NCBI RefSeq assembly: GCF_026339875.1
Contig: NZ_JAPEPZ010000001.1
Location: 4,650,001 to 4,714,000 of the forward strand
Direction: 5' to 3'
Source of the DNA: Streptomyces sp. NBC_01571
GTDB lineage: Bacteria; Actinomycetota; Actinomycetes; Streptomycetales; Streptomycetaceae
Length of the DNA stretch: 64,000 nt
The translations under genes and the position numbers were made by a program. This document shows positions 35,637-43,251 of the stretch, piece after piece. Below the pieces are notes generated by a model. That model did not search any database. It worked only from the letters and a program-made list of their open reading frames with translations, and was not told the origin of the DNA. Numbering within the stretch: the stretch's first letter is position 1; every line of letters begins with the position of its first letter.

Positions 35637-38051
35637 TCACCCTCCTCCGGTCGTGGTGGCCGCCAGGTGCGGCCCGCTGCTGGACGTCGACAGGCCCGGG
35701 CCGCCGGTGCTCGGCGTGAGTACCGGTCCAGACGTGCTGCTGTCGAGTTGGTCGGCGGGCCGCTGCCGGTGGCCGCTGAGGGCGAGCGCCTGGGCGTGCT
35801 CGACGGCTGGCGTGAGCCGGATCTTCGGGCCGATGAGCGCCCGGTTGATCTCGTGCGCGGTGCCCAGCTGCACGCGCGAGACGGTGCCGAGCTGCTCGGC
35901 GGACTCGAGCGCACTCGCGGTGCCGAGAGTCAGCCGGCCTGCTCCCGCCAGGGCCTGCGCCGTGTTGGTCTCGGCCGCCGTGCCGAGGGCCAGCCGTTTC
36001 CGGCCGAACAGTGGCTGCGCTGTGGCCACCTCGCCCGCGGCTGCGACCGCACGCGTCTTGCCCCCGGTGAGCGGCCTCGCCGTCGTCGTCTCGGCGGCAG
36101 GGACGATGCGGCCGGGGATGGTGAGTGCCCGGGCCGCTGTCGTCTCGATTGCGGCCGTGAGCGGCAGCTGCTTCGCCGCGGTGAGCGGACGCGCGGCCGC
36201 GGTCTCGGTCGCCGTGCCGAGCGTGGTCCGCTTCGTGCCGGCGAGTGCCTGCGCGGTGTCTGTCCCGGCAGCCGGTCCCAGCGTCCGCGCCTTGTGCGCG
36301 GGCAGGGGCTGCGCGGCCGCGGTCTCCCCGGCGAGGCCGAGGACGCCCGCAACGAGGCCGGTGAGTGCCTGTGCTGCGCTGCTCTCCACGGCGCTCGGCA
36401 GGGTCTGCCGCTTGGCCGTGGTGAGGAGTCCGGCCCCAGAGGACTCCTCACCCGGCGTCAGGGCCTGCCGCTTACGCCCCGAAAGCGGCAGCCCGGTCGT
36501 GGTCTCAGCCGCGGGGGCGAGGTCACGACGTCGTGCCCGACCGAGTGGCCGGGCGGTCTCCGTGGACTGGGCAGTGCCCAGTGCCATGGTCTTGATCTGG
36601 CCGAGGGCCCGGGCGGTACTCGTCTCGCTGGCGCCGACGATGCCCGACGCCGAGGCCAGCGTGAGCGCCGTCTCCGTGCACTCCGCGGTCGTGAGCGCCT
36701 GCCTCTTCGCCCCGGTCAGTGGCCGCGCGGTGGTGGTCTCGGCTGCGGCCTGGAGGCCGGTGGCCGGTACGAGCGGGAGGCCCGTGCTCGTTTCGGTGGC
36801 CGGGCCGAGAACGAGCCGCTTGGCCGTGCCCAGCGGGCGCGCGGTCTCCGTGGCGGCCGCGGCCCCGAGCGCGCGGGCCTTCCGGCGCCCGGCCGGCTGC
36901 GCGGTCTCGGTCGCCTCGCCCGTGGTGAGCGGCTTGGTCTTACGGGCGCCGAGGGGTTGCGCGGTCTCGGTCGCCTGGCCGACGCCGAGTGTGCGGCGCC
37001 TGCTGTGCGCGAGAGCCTGCGCCGTGTCCGTCTCGACCGCAACCGGAAGAGCGCGGCTGCGGGCGCCCGCGAGAGGCTGCCCGGCCGAGGTCTCCACCGC
37101 GGTGCCGAGCGTGCGGCGCTTAGTCCGGCCGAGGGCCTGCGCCCCGTCGGTCTCCGCGGCCAGGCCGAGGGCGCGCTGCTTCGCGCGCCCTGGTGCTTGC
37201 GCGGCCGTGGTCTCCGCGGCGGGTGTGAGCGCGCGGATGACGAGGCGGGTGAGGGGCCGTCCGGCGTTGCTCTCCGTCGCGGTCCCGAGGGCCTTCGTCT
37301 TGGCCTTGGCGAGGGCCTGGGCCGTGTCCGTCTCGCCTGCGGTCCCGAGCGCCTGGGAGGTACCGGACGTAGCGACCGCGACCAGCAGGTGGTAGAGGTT
37401 CGCTTCGGTGGCGCGCGCCGCACCCTGGTTGATCGTCTGCGCGCCCGGGGCGACGGTCCCGCTCTGCGCCAGCCGGTAGGAGAGGCTGGCCCCGACCTGC
37501 CGGGTTGCGTTGGTCGTTCCAGTGGCCGTGGACGTGTCGCCGCCGGTCGGTTCGGTCCAGTTGGTGGGCGGGGTAGTGACGACGGCCGAGCTGCCGAGGA
37601 TGTCCGCGCGGGTCGAGTTGAGGACGACGCTGGTCACCGAACTGGACACTGCGGCAACTGAGTTAGGGGTGTGGGATTCAGCTGCGGCCGTGACGATCTT
37701 CGCTGTGGCGACCGCGTCGACTGCGATGGTCTCCCCCGCGCCCGGCGCGAGTGCGATCGCGGCCCACGCCCACTTCCCGGCGGCGGCCGCCGTGAACGTG
37801 GGGTTCCCGTCGCCGGACTGCATGACGCGCCGGTACACAGCACCGGTGTGCCCCGCCCCGCCCGAGTTCGAGTTGTCGTGGACCTCCGTCCACCCGGCCG
37901 ATCCCGTCCACGAGGTGGAGGCGCCGACCGTGAGGACGACGAGGACCAGATCCCCGGCCGCCCACGACGTGCCGGCCAGGGTGGGGGTGATGGCGGTGGC
38001 CGTGGCTGACCCGCCGTTGGCGGATGTGGCGCCGCGGAAGCTGACGGCCAT
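35637..38051 (-). CDS. Repeat-rich phage structural protein (about 26 repeats of 20 residues)
   Basis: An 804-residue protein in two parts. Residues 1-230 form a beta-rich domain (SWAAGDLVLVVLTVGASTSW; GKWAWAAIALAPGAGETIAV) like actinophage appendage proteins. Residues 234 to about 755 are tandem 20-residue repeats, consensus ALGTAxETxTAQPLxxxKxR, followed by a short Pro/Thr tail. The strict 20-residue period with alternating hydrophobic, acidic and basic positions suggests a repetitive solenoid or trimeric fibre. The gene lies among capsid accessory and connector genes, so a head fibre or neck appendage is my inference. Not a family I can name. Confidence 0.7.
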   Translation of the reverse strand: MAVSFRGATSANGGSATATAITPTLAGTSWAAGDLVLVVLTVGASTSWTGSAGWTEVHDNSNSGGAGHTGAVYRRVMQSGDGNPTFTAAAAGKWAWAAIALAPGAGETIAVDAVATAKIVTAAAESHTPNSVAAVSSSVTSVVLNSTRADILGSSAVVTTPPTNWTEPTGGDTSTATGTTNATRQVGASLSYRLAQSGTVAPGAQTINQGAARATEANLYHLLVAVATSGTSQALGTAGETDTAQALAKAKTKALGTATESNAGRPLTRLVIRALTPAAETTAAQAPGRAKQRALGLAAETDGAQALGRTKRRTLGTAVETSAGQPLAGARSRALPVAVETDTAQALAHSRRRTLGVGQATETAQPLGARKTKPLTTGEATETAQPAGRRKARALGAAAATETARPLGTAKRLVLGPATETSTGLPLVPATGLQAAAETTTARPLTGAKRQALTTAECTETALTLASASGIVGASETSTARALGQIKTMALGTAQSTETARPLGRARRRDLAPAAETTTGLPLSGRKRQALTPGEESSGAGLLTTAKRQTLPSAVESSAAQALTGLVAGVLGLAGETAAAQPLPAHKARTLGPAAGTDTAQALAGTKRTTLGTATETAAARPLTAAKQLPLTAAIETTAARALTIPGRIVPAAETTTARPLTGGKTRAVAAAGEVATAQPLFGRKRLALGTAAETNTAQALAGAGRLTLGTASALESAEQLGTVSRVQLGTAHEINRALIGPKIRLTPAVEHAQALALSGHRQRPADQLDSSTSGPVLTPSTGGPGLSTSSSGPHLAATTTGGG
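35792..37352 (-). repeat. About 26 tandem 60-bp coding repeats
   Basis: Degenerate 60-bp units in phase with the reading frame encode the ALGTAxETxTAQPL-type motif. Most units are exactly 20 codons; a few are 19. Divergence is high, so the array is old or selected for variation rather than recently expanded. Confidence 0.85.
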
Positions 38052-38065
38052 CGCTCACCCCCGGG

Positions 38066-38515
38066 CTATGCGGCGGAGCTGGAGCGGACGATGTCGGCGA
38101 CCGTCAGCGTGAAGTCCGACCCATCGGGGGTCATCGACACGTCGTGCTTGGTCAGCGGGATCAGGTCGCTGTCCGTGCCGGTCGTGGTGTCCGGGTCGTA
38201 GCAGATGACCACCGCGCCAATCGCGTTGCCAGTGGCGGCCGTCCATGTGACGTCCGCGCTGTCGATGGCGACGCGGTCGTTGGTGTCATCGACAGTCACG
38301 GTGACGCTGGTGAGGGTCTTGCGGGTCATGTTGCTGGTCTGCTCGTTGGTCGCGCCGGCGAGCAGGGTCGACAGGTCGTCATAGTCGCGCATCGTCGAGT
38401 CCGCGACGAGGCCGCTTGCCTCCAGCGGAACCATGATCAGTGCGTCGTTGGTGGCGGGCAGCGACGCGTAGTACGCCAGCCGCCCGAGGGCGATGTTGAA
38501 GACGATGTTCGCCAT
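38066..38515 (-). CDS. Phage virion protein, probable head accessory
   Basis: A 149-residue beta-rich protein (VFNIALGRLAYYASLPATND, TNMTRKTL-like turn, GAVVICYDPDTTTGTDSDLI). The ATG at 38515 follows AAGGGA. Proteins of this pattern occur in Streptomyces phages among capsid genes; a role in head decoration or appendage assembly is inferred from place only. Confidence 0.6.
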   Translation of the reverse strand: MANIVFNIALGRLAYYASLPATNDALIMVPLEASGLVADSTMRDYDDLSTLLAGATNEQTSNMTRKTLTSVTVTVDDTNDRVAIDSADVTWTAATGNAIGAVVICYDPDTTTGTDSDLIPLTKHDVSMTPDGSDFTLTVADIVRSSSAA

Positions 38516-38540
38516 CGCGTTTCCCTTCAGGAACGCGAAA

Positions 38541-38560
38541 GGGAGGCCCGAAGGCCTCCC
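38541..38560 (-). terminator. UUCG-capped hairpin between head genes
   Basis: On the minus strand GGGAGGCC-TTCG-GGCCTCCC is followed by TTTCGCGTTCC. This is a perfect 8-bp stem with the very stable UUCG tetraloop. It may partly terminate after the highly expressed capsid genes or protect their mRNA 3' end. Confidence 0.65.
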
Positions 38561-38578
38561 GTATCGCTGGGCTGTCGG

Positions 38579-39091
38579 CTACGCGGACGCGCCGATGATG
38601 TGGATGTCGTAGGTCACCGGGGTGCCGGAACTGCTGTTGGCGATCTTCAGCAGGTCGCCCGTCGACGCCGTCACCGCGTAGCCGACCGCGTCCGCCACCC
38701 CGGTCCCGACCGCCACGAAGGCGCCCGGCCGCAGGGTCAGCGTGTGCGTCGAACCGAGCAGCGTCGCCCACGGGTTGGACGATGCGGCCCCGACGACGAC
38801 GTTGTTCGTGTTCCCGGCCGCCGCCGCGACGATCAGGCCCTTGATCCGGGCGAACGTGATCGCTGCGCCGAACGCGTCGAGCAGGACGCCCGCCAGGTCG
38901 AGATCCTCGGTCGCCGATGCGGCCAGGGTGCGCCGGTCGGAGAAGATCCGGTCCGCCTTGCCGACGCCCGTACCTGACGCGAGAGACATCGACTTGGACA
39001 GAGACTGCGGCGCGCGGCCAGTACCCATGTCGAGCGCGTTGGTCAGCTCGCCGTACGCGCTGACCGCGAGCATTGCTCCAGAGAGAGGCAT
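38579..39091 (-). CDS. Phage head accessory or structural protein
   Basis: A 170-residue protein rich in small and beta-forming residues (LLDAFGAAITFARIKGLIVA; LGSTHTLTLRPGAFVAVGTG). The ATG at 39091 follows GAGGGG. Sequences of this kind follow major capsid genes in several actinophages and may be decoration or minor virion proteins; I cannot assign the precise role. Confidence 0.65.
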   Translation of the reverse strand: MPLSGAMLAVSAYGELTNALDMGTGRAPQSLSKSMSLASGTGVGKADRIFSDRRTLAASATEDLDLAGVLLDAFGAAITFARIKGLIVAAAAGNTNNVVVGAASSNPWATLLGSTHTLTLRPGAFVAVGTGVADAVGYAVTASTGDLLKIANSSSGTPVTYDIHIIGASA

Positions 39092-39104
39092 GTCCGATCC
39101 CCTC

Positions 39105-39671
39105 TCAGGTCGCGATGACGAGCGGCACGGCCCGCTTGAAGGCGGGCGTGGCGATCGTCGCCGGGGCGGTGGCCGTAAGACCGGAGCCGGACGTCTGGGA
39201 GAGGTTGCCCTCGCCCGTCAGGACAGGCTTCGCTCCGAGCGTGCCGACCAGCGTCGGAACCGTGGACGCGGCGACCGACAGCGCCGCGTAGTAGATCCCG
39301 GACTTGGTGATCCGCTGCGCCGTGGCCAGCGCGAACGTCTTCGCCGTGTCGGCCGCCCACGCCTCGCTGGTCCTGTCCGTGGACTGCGCGAGCAGCGCGC
39401 CCGCCCCGCTGTACAGGGCCGCGAACTGGTTCGTCAGCGTGGCGCCTGCGGTGCCCGCGCTGATGAACGTCAGGTTGCTGACCACGTCGCCGTCCTGGAG
39501 GTACAGGGCGACAGAGCACAGGACGCCCGTGGCCGCTGCGGCCACGTCGTCGAGACCCGTGCGGGGGAGGTTCGCCCGGTGGAACAGAGCCTCGGGGTCG
39601 GGGCGGCCGGCGGTGTTCAGCCAGCCGAGTTCGTTGCGGGGGTTCCCGCGGAATGCGCCGAGGACGGTCAC
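39105..39671 (-). CDS. Phage virion protein near the capsid gene
   Basis: A 188-residue protein with a conserved-looking N-terminal arm (VLGAFRGNPRNELGWLNTAG) and a beta-sandwich body (CSVALYLQDGDVVSNLTFIS; YSGAGALLAQSTDRTSEAW). The GTG at 39671 overlaps the previous stop as GTGA. The body resembles small jelly-roll modules of phage appendages. Function inferred from neighbourhood only. Confidence 0.6.
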   Translation of the reverse strand: MTVLGAFRGNPRNELGWLNTAGRPDPEALFHRANLPRTGLDDVAAAATGVLCSVALYLQDGDVVSNLTFISAGTAGATLTNQFAALYSGAGALLAQSTDRTSEAWAADTAKTFALATAQRITKSGIYYAALSVAASTVPTLVGTLGAKPVLTGEGNLSQTSGSGLTATAPATIATPAFKRAVPLVIAT

Positions 39672-40072
39672 TTCTCGTCTCCCTGCTTCTGCTCGCCGCG
39701 GGCGAGGATCGACTTGCGGGCCTTGCCGTCGCGTTCGGCGGCGATGACGCGGTCGTACTCGGCGTCGCTGTCGCTGTCCTTGTTGGCCAGCGAGTCGAGG
39801 TAGGCGAGGACCTCGTCCTGGTTGTGCTTGGACGGGTCGTACTCCGTGGCCGGGGTGATGGCCGCCGGGGGCTGCGGGTTGTCCTCCGCTTCCGGGCCGC
39901 CCTCGGGGGTGAGGGCGTAGCCCTGGCGACGGAAGTACTCGATGGCCGCCCGGCCGTCCTTCGTGGAGTCGTCCACGTGGCCAGTGCCCTTGGAGAACTG
40001 CACGCCCACGGACTCGCCGCTGAACGTACGGACGGGGGCTTCGACGGTGTACCTGTTCGTCATGTCGGTCAC
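39668..40072 (-). CDS. Small acidic head protein downstream of the major capsid gene
   Basis: A 134-residue protein. The N-terminal beta segment (YTVEAPVRTFSGESVGVQFS) contains features of head-completion or FI-like proteins, while the C-terminal half is acidic and charged (EVLAYLDSLANKDSDSDAEY). The GTG at 40072 overlaps the capsid stop by four bases, so expression is coupled to capsid synthesis. Confidence 0.62.
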   Translation of the reverse strand: MTDMTNRYTVEAPVRTFSGESVGVQFSKGTGHVDDSTKDGRAAIEYFRRQGYALTPEGGPEAEDNPQPPAAITPATEYDPSKHNQDEVLAYLDSLANKDSDSDAEYDRVIAAERDGKARKSILARGEQKQGDEK

Positions 40073-41133
40073 CGCACCTTCACGTTGCGCAGGACGCCGC
40101 AGGCCTTGGTGTTGCGGAGGACCGCAGCGACCGGGCCCATCTCGACCTCGCCGGTCTTGACCGCGCCCGGCTGTGAGAAGTCCGGCAGGTAGGTCTCGAC
40201 GAGCGGGGTGCCCGCCATCGAGGCGCCGTGGAACGCGTCCAGGCCGAGGCTCACGGCGTAGATGTCGGTGAGGCCGGTGATGTTGCCGCCGCCGCCCGCT
40301 CCGTCTGCGTCGCGCGTCTGGATCGGGATGATCGGGGCCGAGCCGTCGGCACGGTCGCCGAGGTCGACGAGGACCCAGTCGCCGTACTTCTCGATCAGCA
40401 TGCCGAGGGCGTCGCGCTCCGAGGTGTACTGCGAGGCGCGGCGGGCCAGGGACTTGATGCGGGAGATCGACTTCGTGTTGCCGAGGATCCCCTTGACGCC
40501 GGCCGGGATGGAGCCGTCCGCGCCCTGGTCTCCGGAGCCGGTCTGCGAGCCCATGATCCGCGACAGGAAGTCGTCGAACGCGTCGAACGCGCTCATGGCG
40601 ATGTCCTCGGTGGTCACCGTCGCCGGGGACCAGTCGAGGTACCCCGCGGTGATGCCTTCGTTGACCGGCAGGTACTCCGTGGACTGCCCGGTCAGCGCCT
40701 TGTCCAGGCCGTCGAAGCCTGCGTCGTCGACGGCGGTGTCGCCGAGGATCAGTTCCTGCTGGAAGCGGGTCCGCATCGAGGTCAGCTTCTGTGCGAGCTG
40801 GAACGAGATTTCGTTCGAGGCGGCCGGGCCGAGGTTGGCCAGCTTCCGGTCGACAGTGAACGCACCACCGAGAGGGTGCAGGTCGACGGTCTTCCGCTCC
40901 CTGCTCGCCTGGTTGGGGACGTACTCCTCGTTGAACCGGCGGAAGCTGGCCGCCGAGGCGGCGAGCAGCCGGGTGTACCCGTAGGTGAGGGAGCCGCCGC
41001 CCGTGCCCGGGGTGACGGTGTCATCCCACACCATGTTCCGGAACAGCCACGAGTTGCGGCGGAGGTTGTCGATGACGGCGAAGTCGATGTCCGCCTGAGT
41101 GTTGAGCGCCGCCTGGGCGAGCGTCACGGGCAT
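40069..41133 (-). CDS. Major capsid protein, HK97-fold
   Basis: A 354-residue protein with the N-terminal helical arm (ALNTQADIDFAVIDNLRRNS), the E-loop-like region (RKTVDLHPLGGAFTVDRKLA), spine helix (EISFQLAQKLTSMRTRFQQE) and P/A-domain strands of HK97-fold capsids in actinophages. It lies directly after the scaffold gene. The ATG at 41133 follows AGGAG. It builds the icosahedral shell. Confidence 0.88.
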   Translation of the reverse strand: MPVTLAQAALNTQADIDFAVIDNLRRNSWLFRNMVWDDTVTPGTGGGSLTYGYTRLLAASAASFRRFNEEYVPNQASRERKTVDLHPLGGAFTVDRKLANLGPAASNEISFQLAQKLTSMRTRFQQELILGDTAVDDAGFDGLDKALTGQSTEYLPVNEGITAGYLDWSPATVTTEDIAMSAFDAFDDFLSRIMGSQTGSGDQGADGSIPAGVKGILGNTKSISRIKSLARRASQYTSERDALGMLIEKYGDWVLVDLGDRADGSAPIIPIQTRDADGAGGGGNITGLTDIYAVSLGLDAFHGASMAGTPLVETYLPDFSQPGAVKTGEVEMGPVAAVLRNTKACGVLRNVKVR

Positions 41134-41149
41134 GGGTTACTCCTGAAGG

Positions 41150-41950
41150 TCAGGTCTGGTAGTGGTTCGAGATCGCCCCTGCGAGCGATCCGGAGCGCTT
41201 CTTCGCGGCTCCCTCACCCGTCCCGCCGGACAGGTCGCCGCCGGACTTCCCGGCGGGCTGAGCAGTGCCGAACGCGGTGGAGTTCTCCTTCAGCGCGTCC
41301 TTGATCGCGGTGTCGAGCGCGGTGGTGAAGCCCTTTTCGGAGGGGTCGAGTTCGGCGATCTCGCGGAGGAAGGACCGGGAGTCGAGGAGCGCGCCGGCCT
41401 TCGCCTGGAGCTTCTCGGCCCGCGACCAGACGGCGAGCTCGACGTCCTTCGCGCGGAGCGCCGCGTCCCTCTCGCTGATCGTGGTGTCCTTCTGCGCGAT
41501 GGCGTCCGCAAGTGCCTTCGGGTCCGGCGGCGCGTCGTCCTTCACGAATCCGAGCGCCTTGCCGAGCTGCTTGGTGATGGCCGAGACCGCGTCGTCCGCG
41601 GCCTGCTTCTTCGCGTCCGTACGGGCCTTCCCGGCGTCCTTGCGGGCGTCGGCGAGTTCCTTCTCCAGCCGCTTGACCGTGGCCGCGAGGTCATCGCCCC
41701 CGTCCTTGCCCTGGCCGGTGTCCTTGCCGGAGCCACCTCCGGTGCCCGCGCCGCCCTGGCCGCCGTCACCGCCGCCCGAGCTCCCGCCGTCGCCGGTTCC
41801 ACCGCCTCCGTCACCGCCCCCGTCGCCGCTGCCGGATCCGGAGCCGTCGCCGTCCCCTCCGTCCGCGTACAGGAACGGGGAGAAAGGGCCGTGGCCGTAC
41901 GGGTGCGCCCAGCCGCCCCCCGCGAGTCGGGGCAGAGTCTTCTTCCGCAT
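41150..41950 (-). CDS. Capsid scaffolding protein
   Basis: A 266-residue protein. After a short basic N-terminus comes a Gly/Asp/Ser-rich low-complexity stretch at about residues 30-75. A long coiled coil (LAATVKRLEKELADARKDAG) and a C-terminal helix that would contact capsid (AKKRSGSLAGAISNHYQT) follow. This layout and position before the capsid gene are typical of scaffolds. The ATG at 41950 follows GGAGGG. The upstream open frame covers a hairpin array and is not considered coding. Confidence 0.85.
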   Translation of the reverse strand: MRKKTLPRLAGGGWAHPYGHGPFSPFLYADGGDGDGSGSGSGDGGGDGGGGTGDGGSSGGGDGGQGGAGTGGGSGKDTGQGKDGGDDLAATVKRLEKELADARKDAGKARTDAKKQAADDAVSAITKQLGKALGFVKDDAPPDPKALADAIAQKDTTISERDAALRAKDVELAVWSRAEKLQAKAGALLDSRSFLREIAELDPSEKGFTTALDTAIKDALKENSTAFGTAQPAGKSGGDLSGGTGEGAAKKRSGSLAGAISNHYQT

Positions 41951-41972
41951 GCGCCCTCCAAGGGCAGGTGTC

Positions 41973-42111
41973 GCCCGCGCCTGGCGGGCATTGGGGGTTC
42001 GGGCCGCAACCTGGCGTGCCCGTGGTGGTGCTGTGTGGCCCGCGCCTGGCGGACCTTCAGGAGTGACCCGCACCAGGCGGATCGGTGTCCCCGGCCGCGC
42101 CCGGCGGCCGG
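41973..42111 (-). repeat. Array of five RNA stem-loops with a shared pentaloop, upstream of the scaffold gene
   Basis: Hairpins lie at 42091-42111, 42067-42081, 42037-42055, 42001-42021 and 41973-41989. On the transcribed (minus) sense all have the core CCGC-CNGGY-GCGG or close: loops CGGGC, CTGGT, CAGGC, CAGGTT and CAGGC. Stems are 6-8 bp; one has a single bulged base. Centres are 27-35 nt apart. Several outer pairs are G-U only in the minus-strand RNA, which argues for RNA function. No U-tract follows, so they are not ordinary terminators. Confidence 0.75.
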
Positions 42112-42116
42112 AAGTC

Positions 42117-43238
42117 TCAGCGGGCGCCCGCGAGCTGCTCGCGGTGGCCCTTGCGCGGGAGCCCGGTCTCGGCGACCAAGGCGCGGATCCGGCCCTGGTA
42201 GGCGCGGACCTTCGCGTTCGCGGCCGCCTTCTTCTGGTCGTCCATCGCCCCGGCGGCCTCGCGCTTCCACTTGCGGACCTGCCGCTCTAGGTAGCGCTGC
42301 TGCTGTGACTGCTCGTACGTCGCACGCGTCCGCTCTGCCTTCGGAGGCAGCGGCTTGGTGACGCCTGGCAGGTAGATCGAGATGGAGTGCCGGCAGTTCG
42401 GATGCATCAGCCCAGCCGCGCGGGCCTCCGGGAGGGACCCGGCGACGTGGACGCGGACCATGCGGTCGTCCTCCGTCGCGTGCTCCATCTCCTCGACGCC
42501 GGCCCCGGCCGCGCCCTCCCGGCGGAGGATCTTCCCCTCCCACGGCTTGCACCGCGGGCACTCCTCCGGGGCGTCAGAGACCACGACGAGGTCGATCCCC
42601 GCAGCACCGAGCCGGTCGGTGTGCGCCTGCACCGCCGCCCGTCCGAGCGCGGACCGACTGGCCATCTCCGCGTACGAGGTGAGGTTCCAGGCGCGGCCGG
42701 ATCGGTCCACGAATCCCGTGACCCCGCGGCCGGCGAATTTCGCGAGGGCCTGCTCGGCCGCTTGCCGCCGTGTCGTAGCTCCGAGCAGCGGCGCCGCTGA
42801 TGCCTCGGCGATCACCTGGCGGTATACGTCCAGCCCGGTCCGCAGGATTCGCGCGTGCGTCGCCCCTGTCTCCGAGACGAGCGCGGCGGCGAGCCGGTCC
42901 ACGGCCGGAGCTGTCGGCAGCGCCTCGGCCGCCGCGAGTGCGGGACCGGTCGCGACCGCGCCGAGTTCGAGCACTGCCGCCTGCTGCCCGCGGTCGTACG
43001 CCTCGGCGACGGCCTTGTGGATCGCTCCGGACGCGTTGGTCTGGAGTACGGAGATGATCTCGTCGATCGCACTGCGCAGGTTCCCGAGCGCGGCGAGCTT
43101 CAGCTCCACCCACAGCGGCGAGTCGATGCCCTCGGCCAGCGCGCGCGTGACTTTCTCGATCAGGGCAAGTTCGGCCTGCTCGTACAGCGTGGACACCGCA
43201 GCCGCGAGGTCCTCGGCCATGTCGGGGCTGACGGCCAT
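42117..43238 (-). CDS. Phage minor capsid protein (minor capsid 2 / MuF-like)
   Basis: A 373-residue protein. The helical N-terminal two thirds is followed by ECPRCKPWEGKIL and, about 60 residues later, MHPNCRHSISIYLPG; the Cys/His pattern is diagnostic of the phage minor capsid 2 group. The C-terminus is a charged helix. It lies between portal and scaffold, where such proteins are packaged or help head assembly. The ATG at 43238 follows GGGGGTGA. Confidence 0.85.
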   Translation of the reverse strand: MAVSPDMAEDLAAAVSTLYEQAELALIEKVTRALAEGIDSPLWVELKLAALGNLRSAIDEIISVLQTNASGAIHKAVAEAYDRGQQAAVLELGAVATGPALAAAEALPTAPAVDRLAAALVSETGATHARILRTGLDVYRQVIAEASAAPLLGATTRRQAAEQALAKFAGRGVTGFVDRSGRAWNLTSYAEMASRSALGRAAVQAHTDRLGAAGIDLVVVSDAPEECPRCKPWEGKILRREGAAGAGVEEMEHATEDDRMVRVHVAGSLPEARAAGLMHPNCRHSISIYLPGVTKPLPPKAERTRATYEQSQQQRYLERQVRKWKREAAGAMDDQKKAAANAKVRAYQGRIRALVAETGLPRKGHREQLAGAR

Positions 43239-43251
43239 CCGGTCACCCCCG

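Noticed and set aside
35323..37661. Long plus-strand frames opposite the 20-residue repeat protein
   Set aside because: They are antisense shadows of the repetitive minus-strand gene; no start site or domain pattern.
41950..42073. N-terminal extension of the scaffold reading frame over the hairpin array
   Set aside because: The extension is Pro/Ala/Arg-rich with no ribosome site at its start, while the ATG at 41950 has GGAGGG. The structure of the DNA fits RNA hairpins better than coding.
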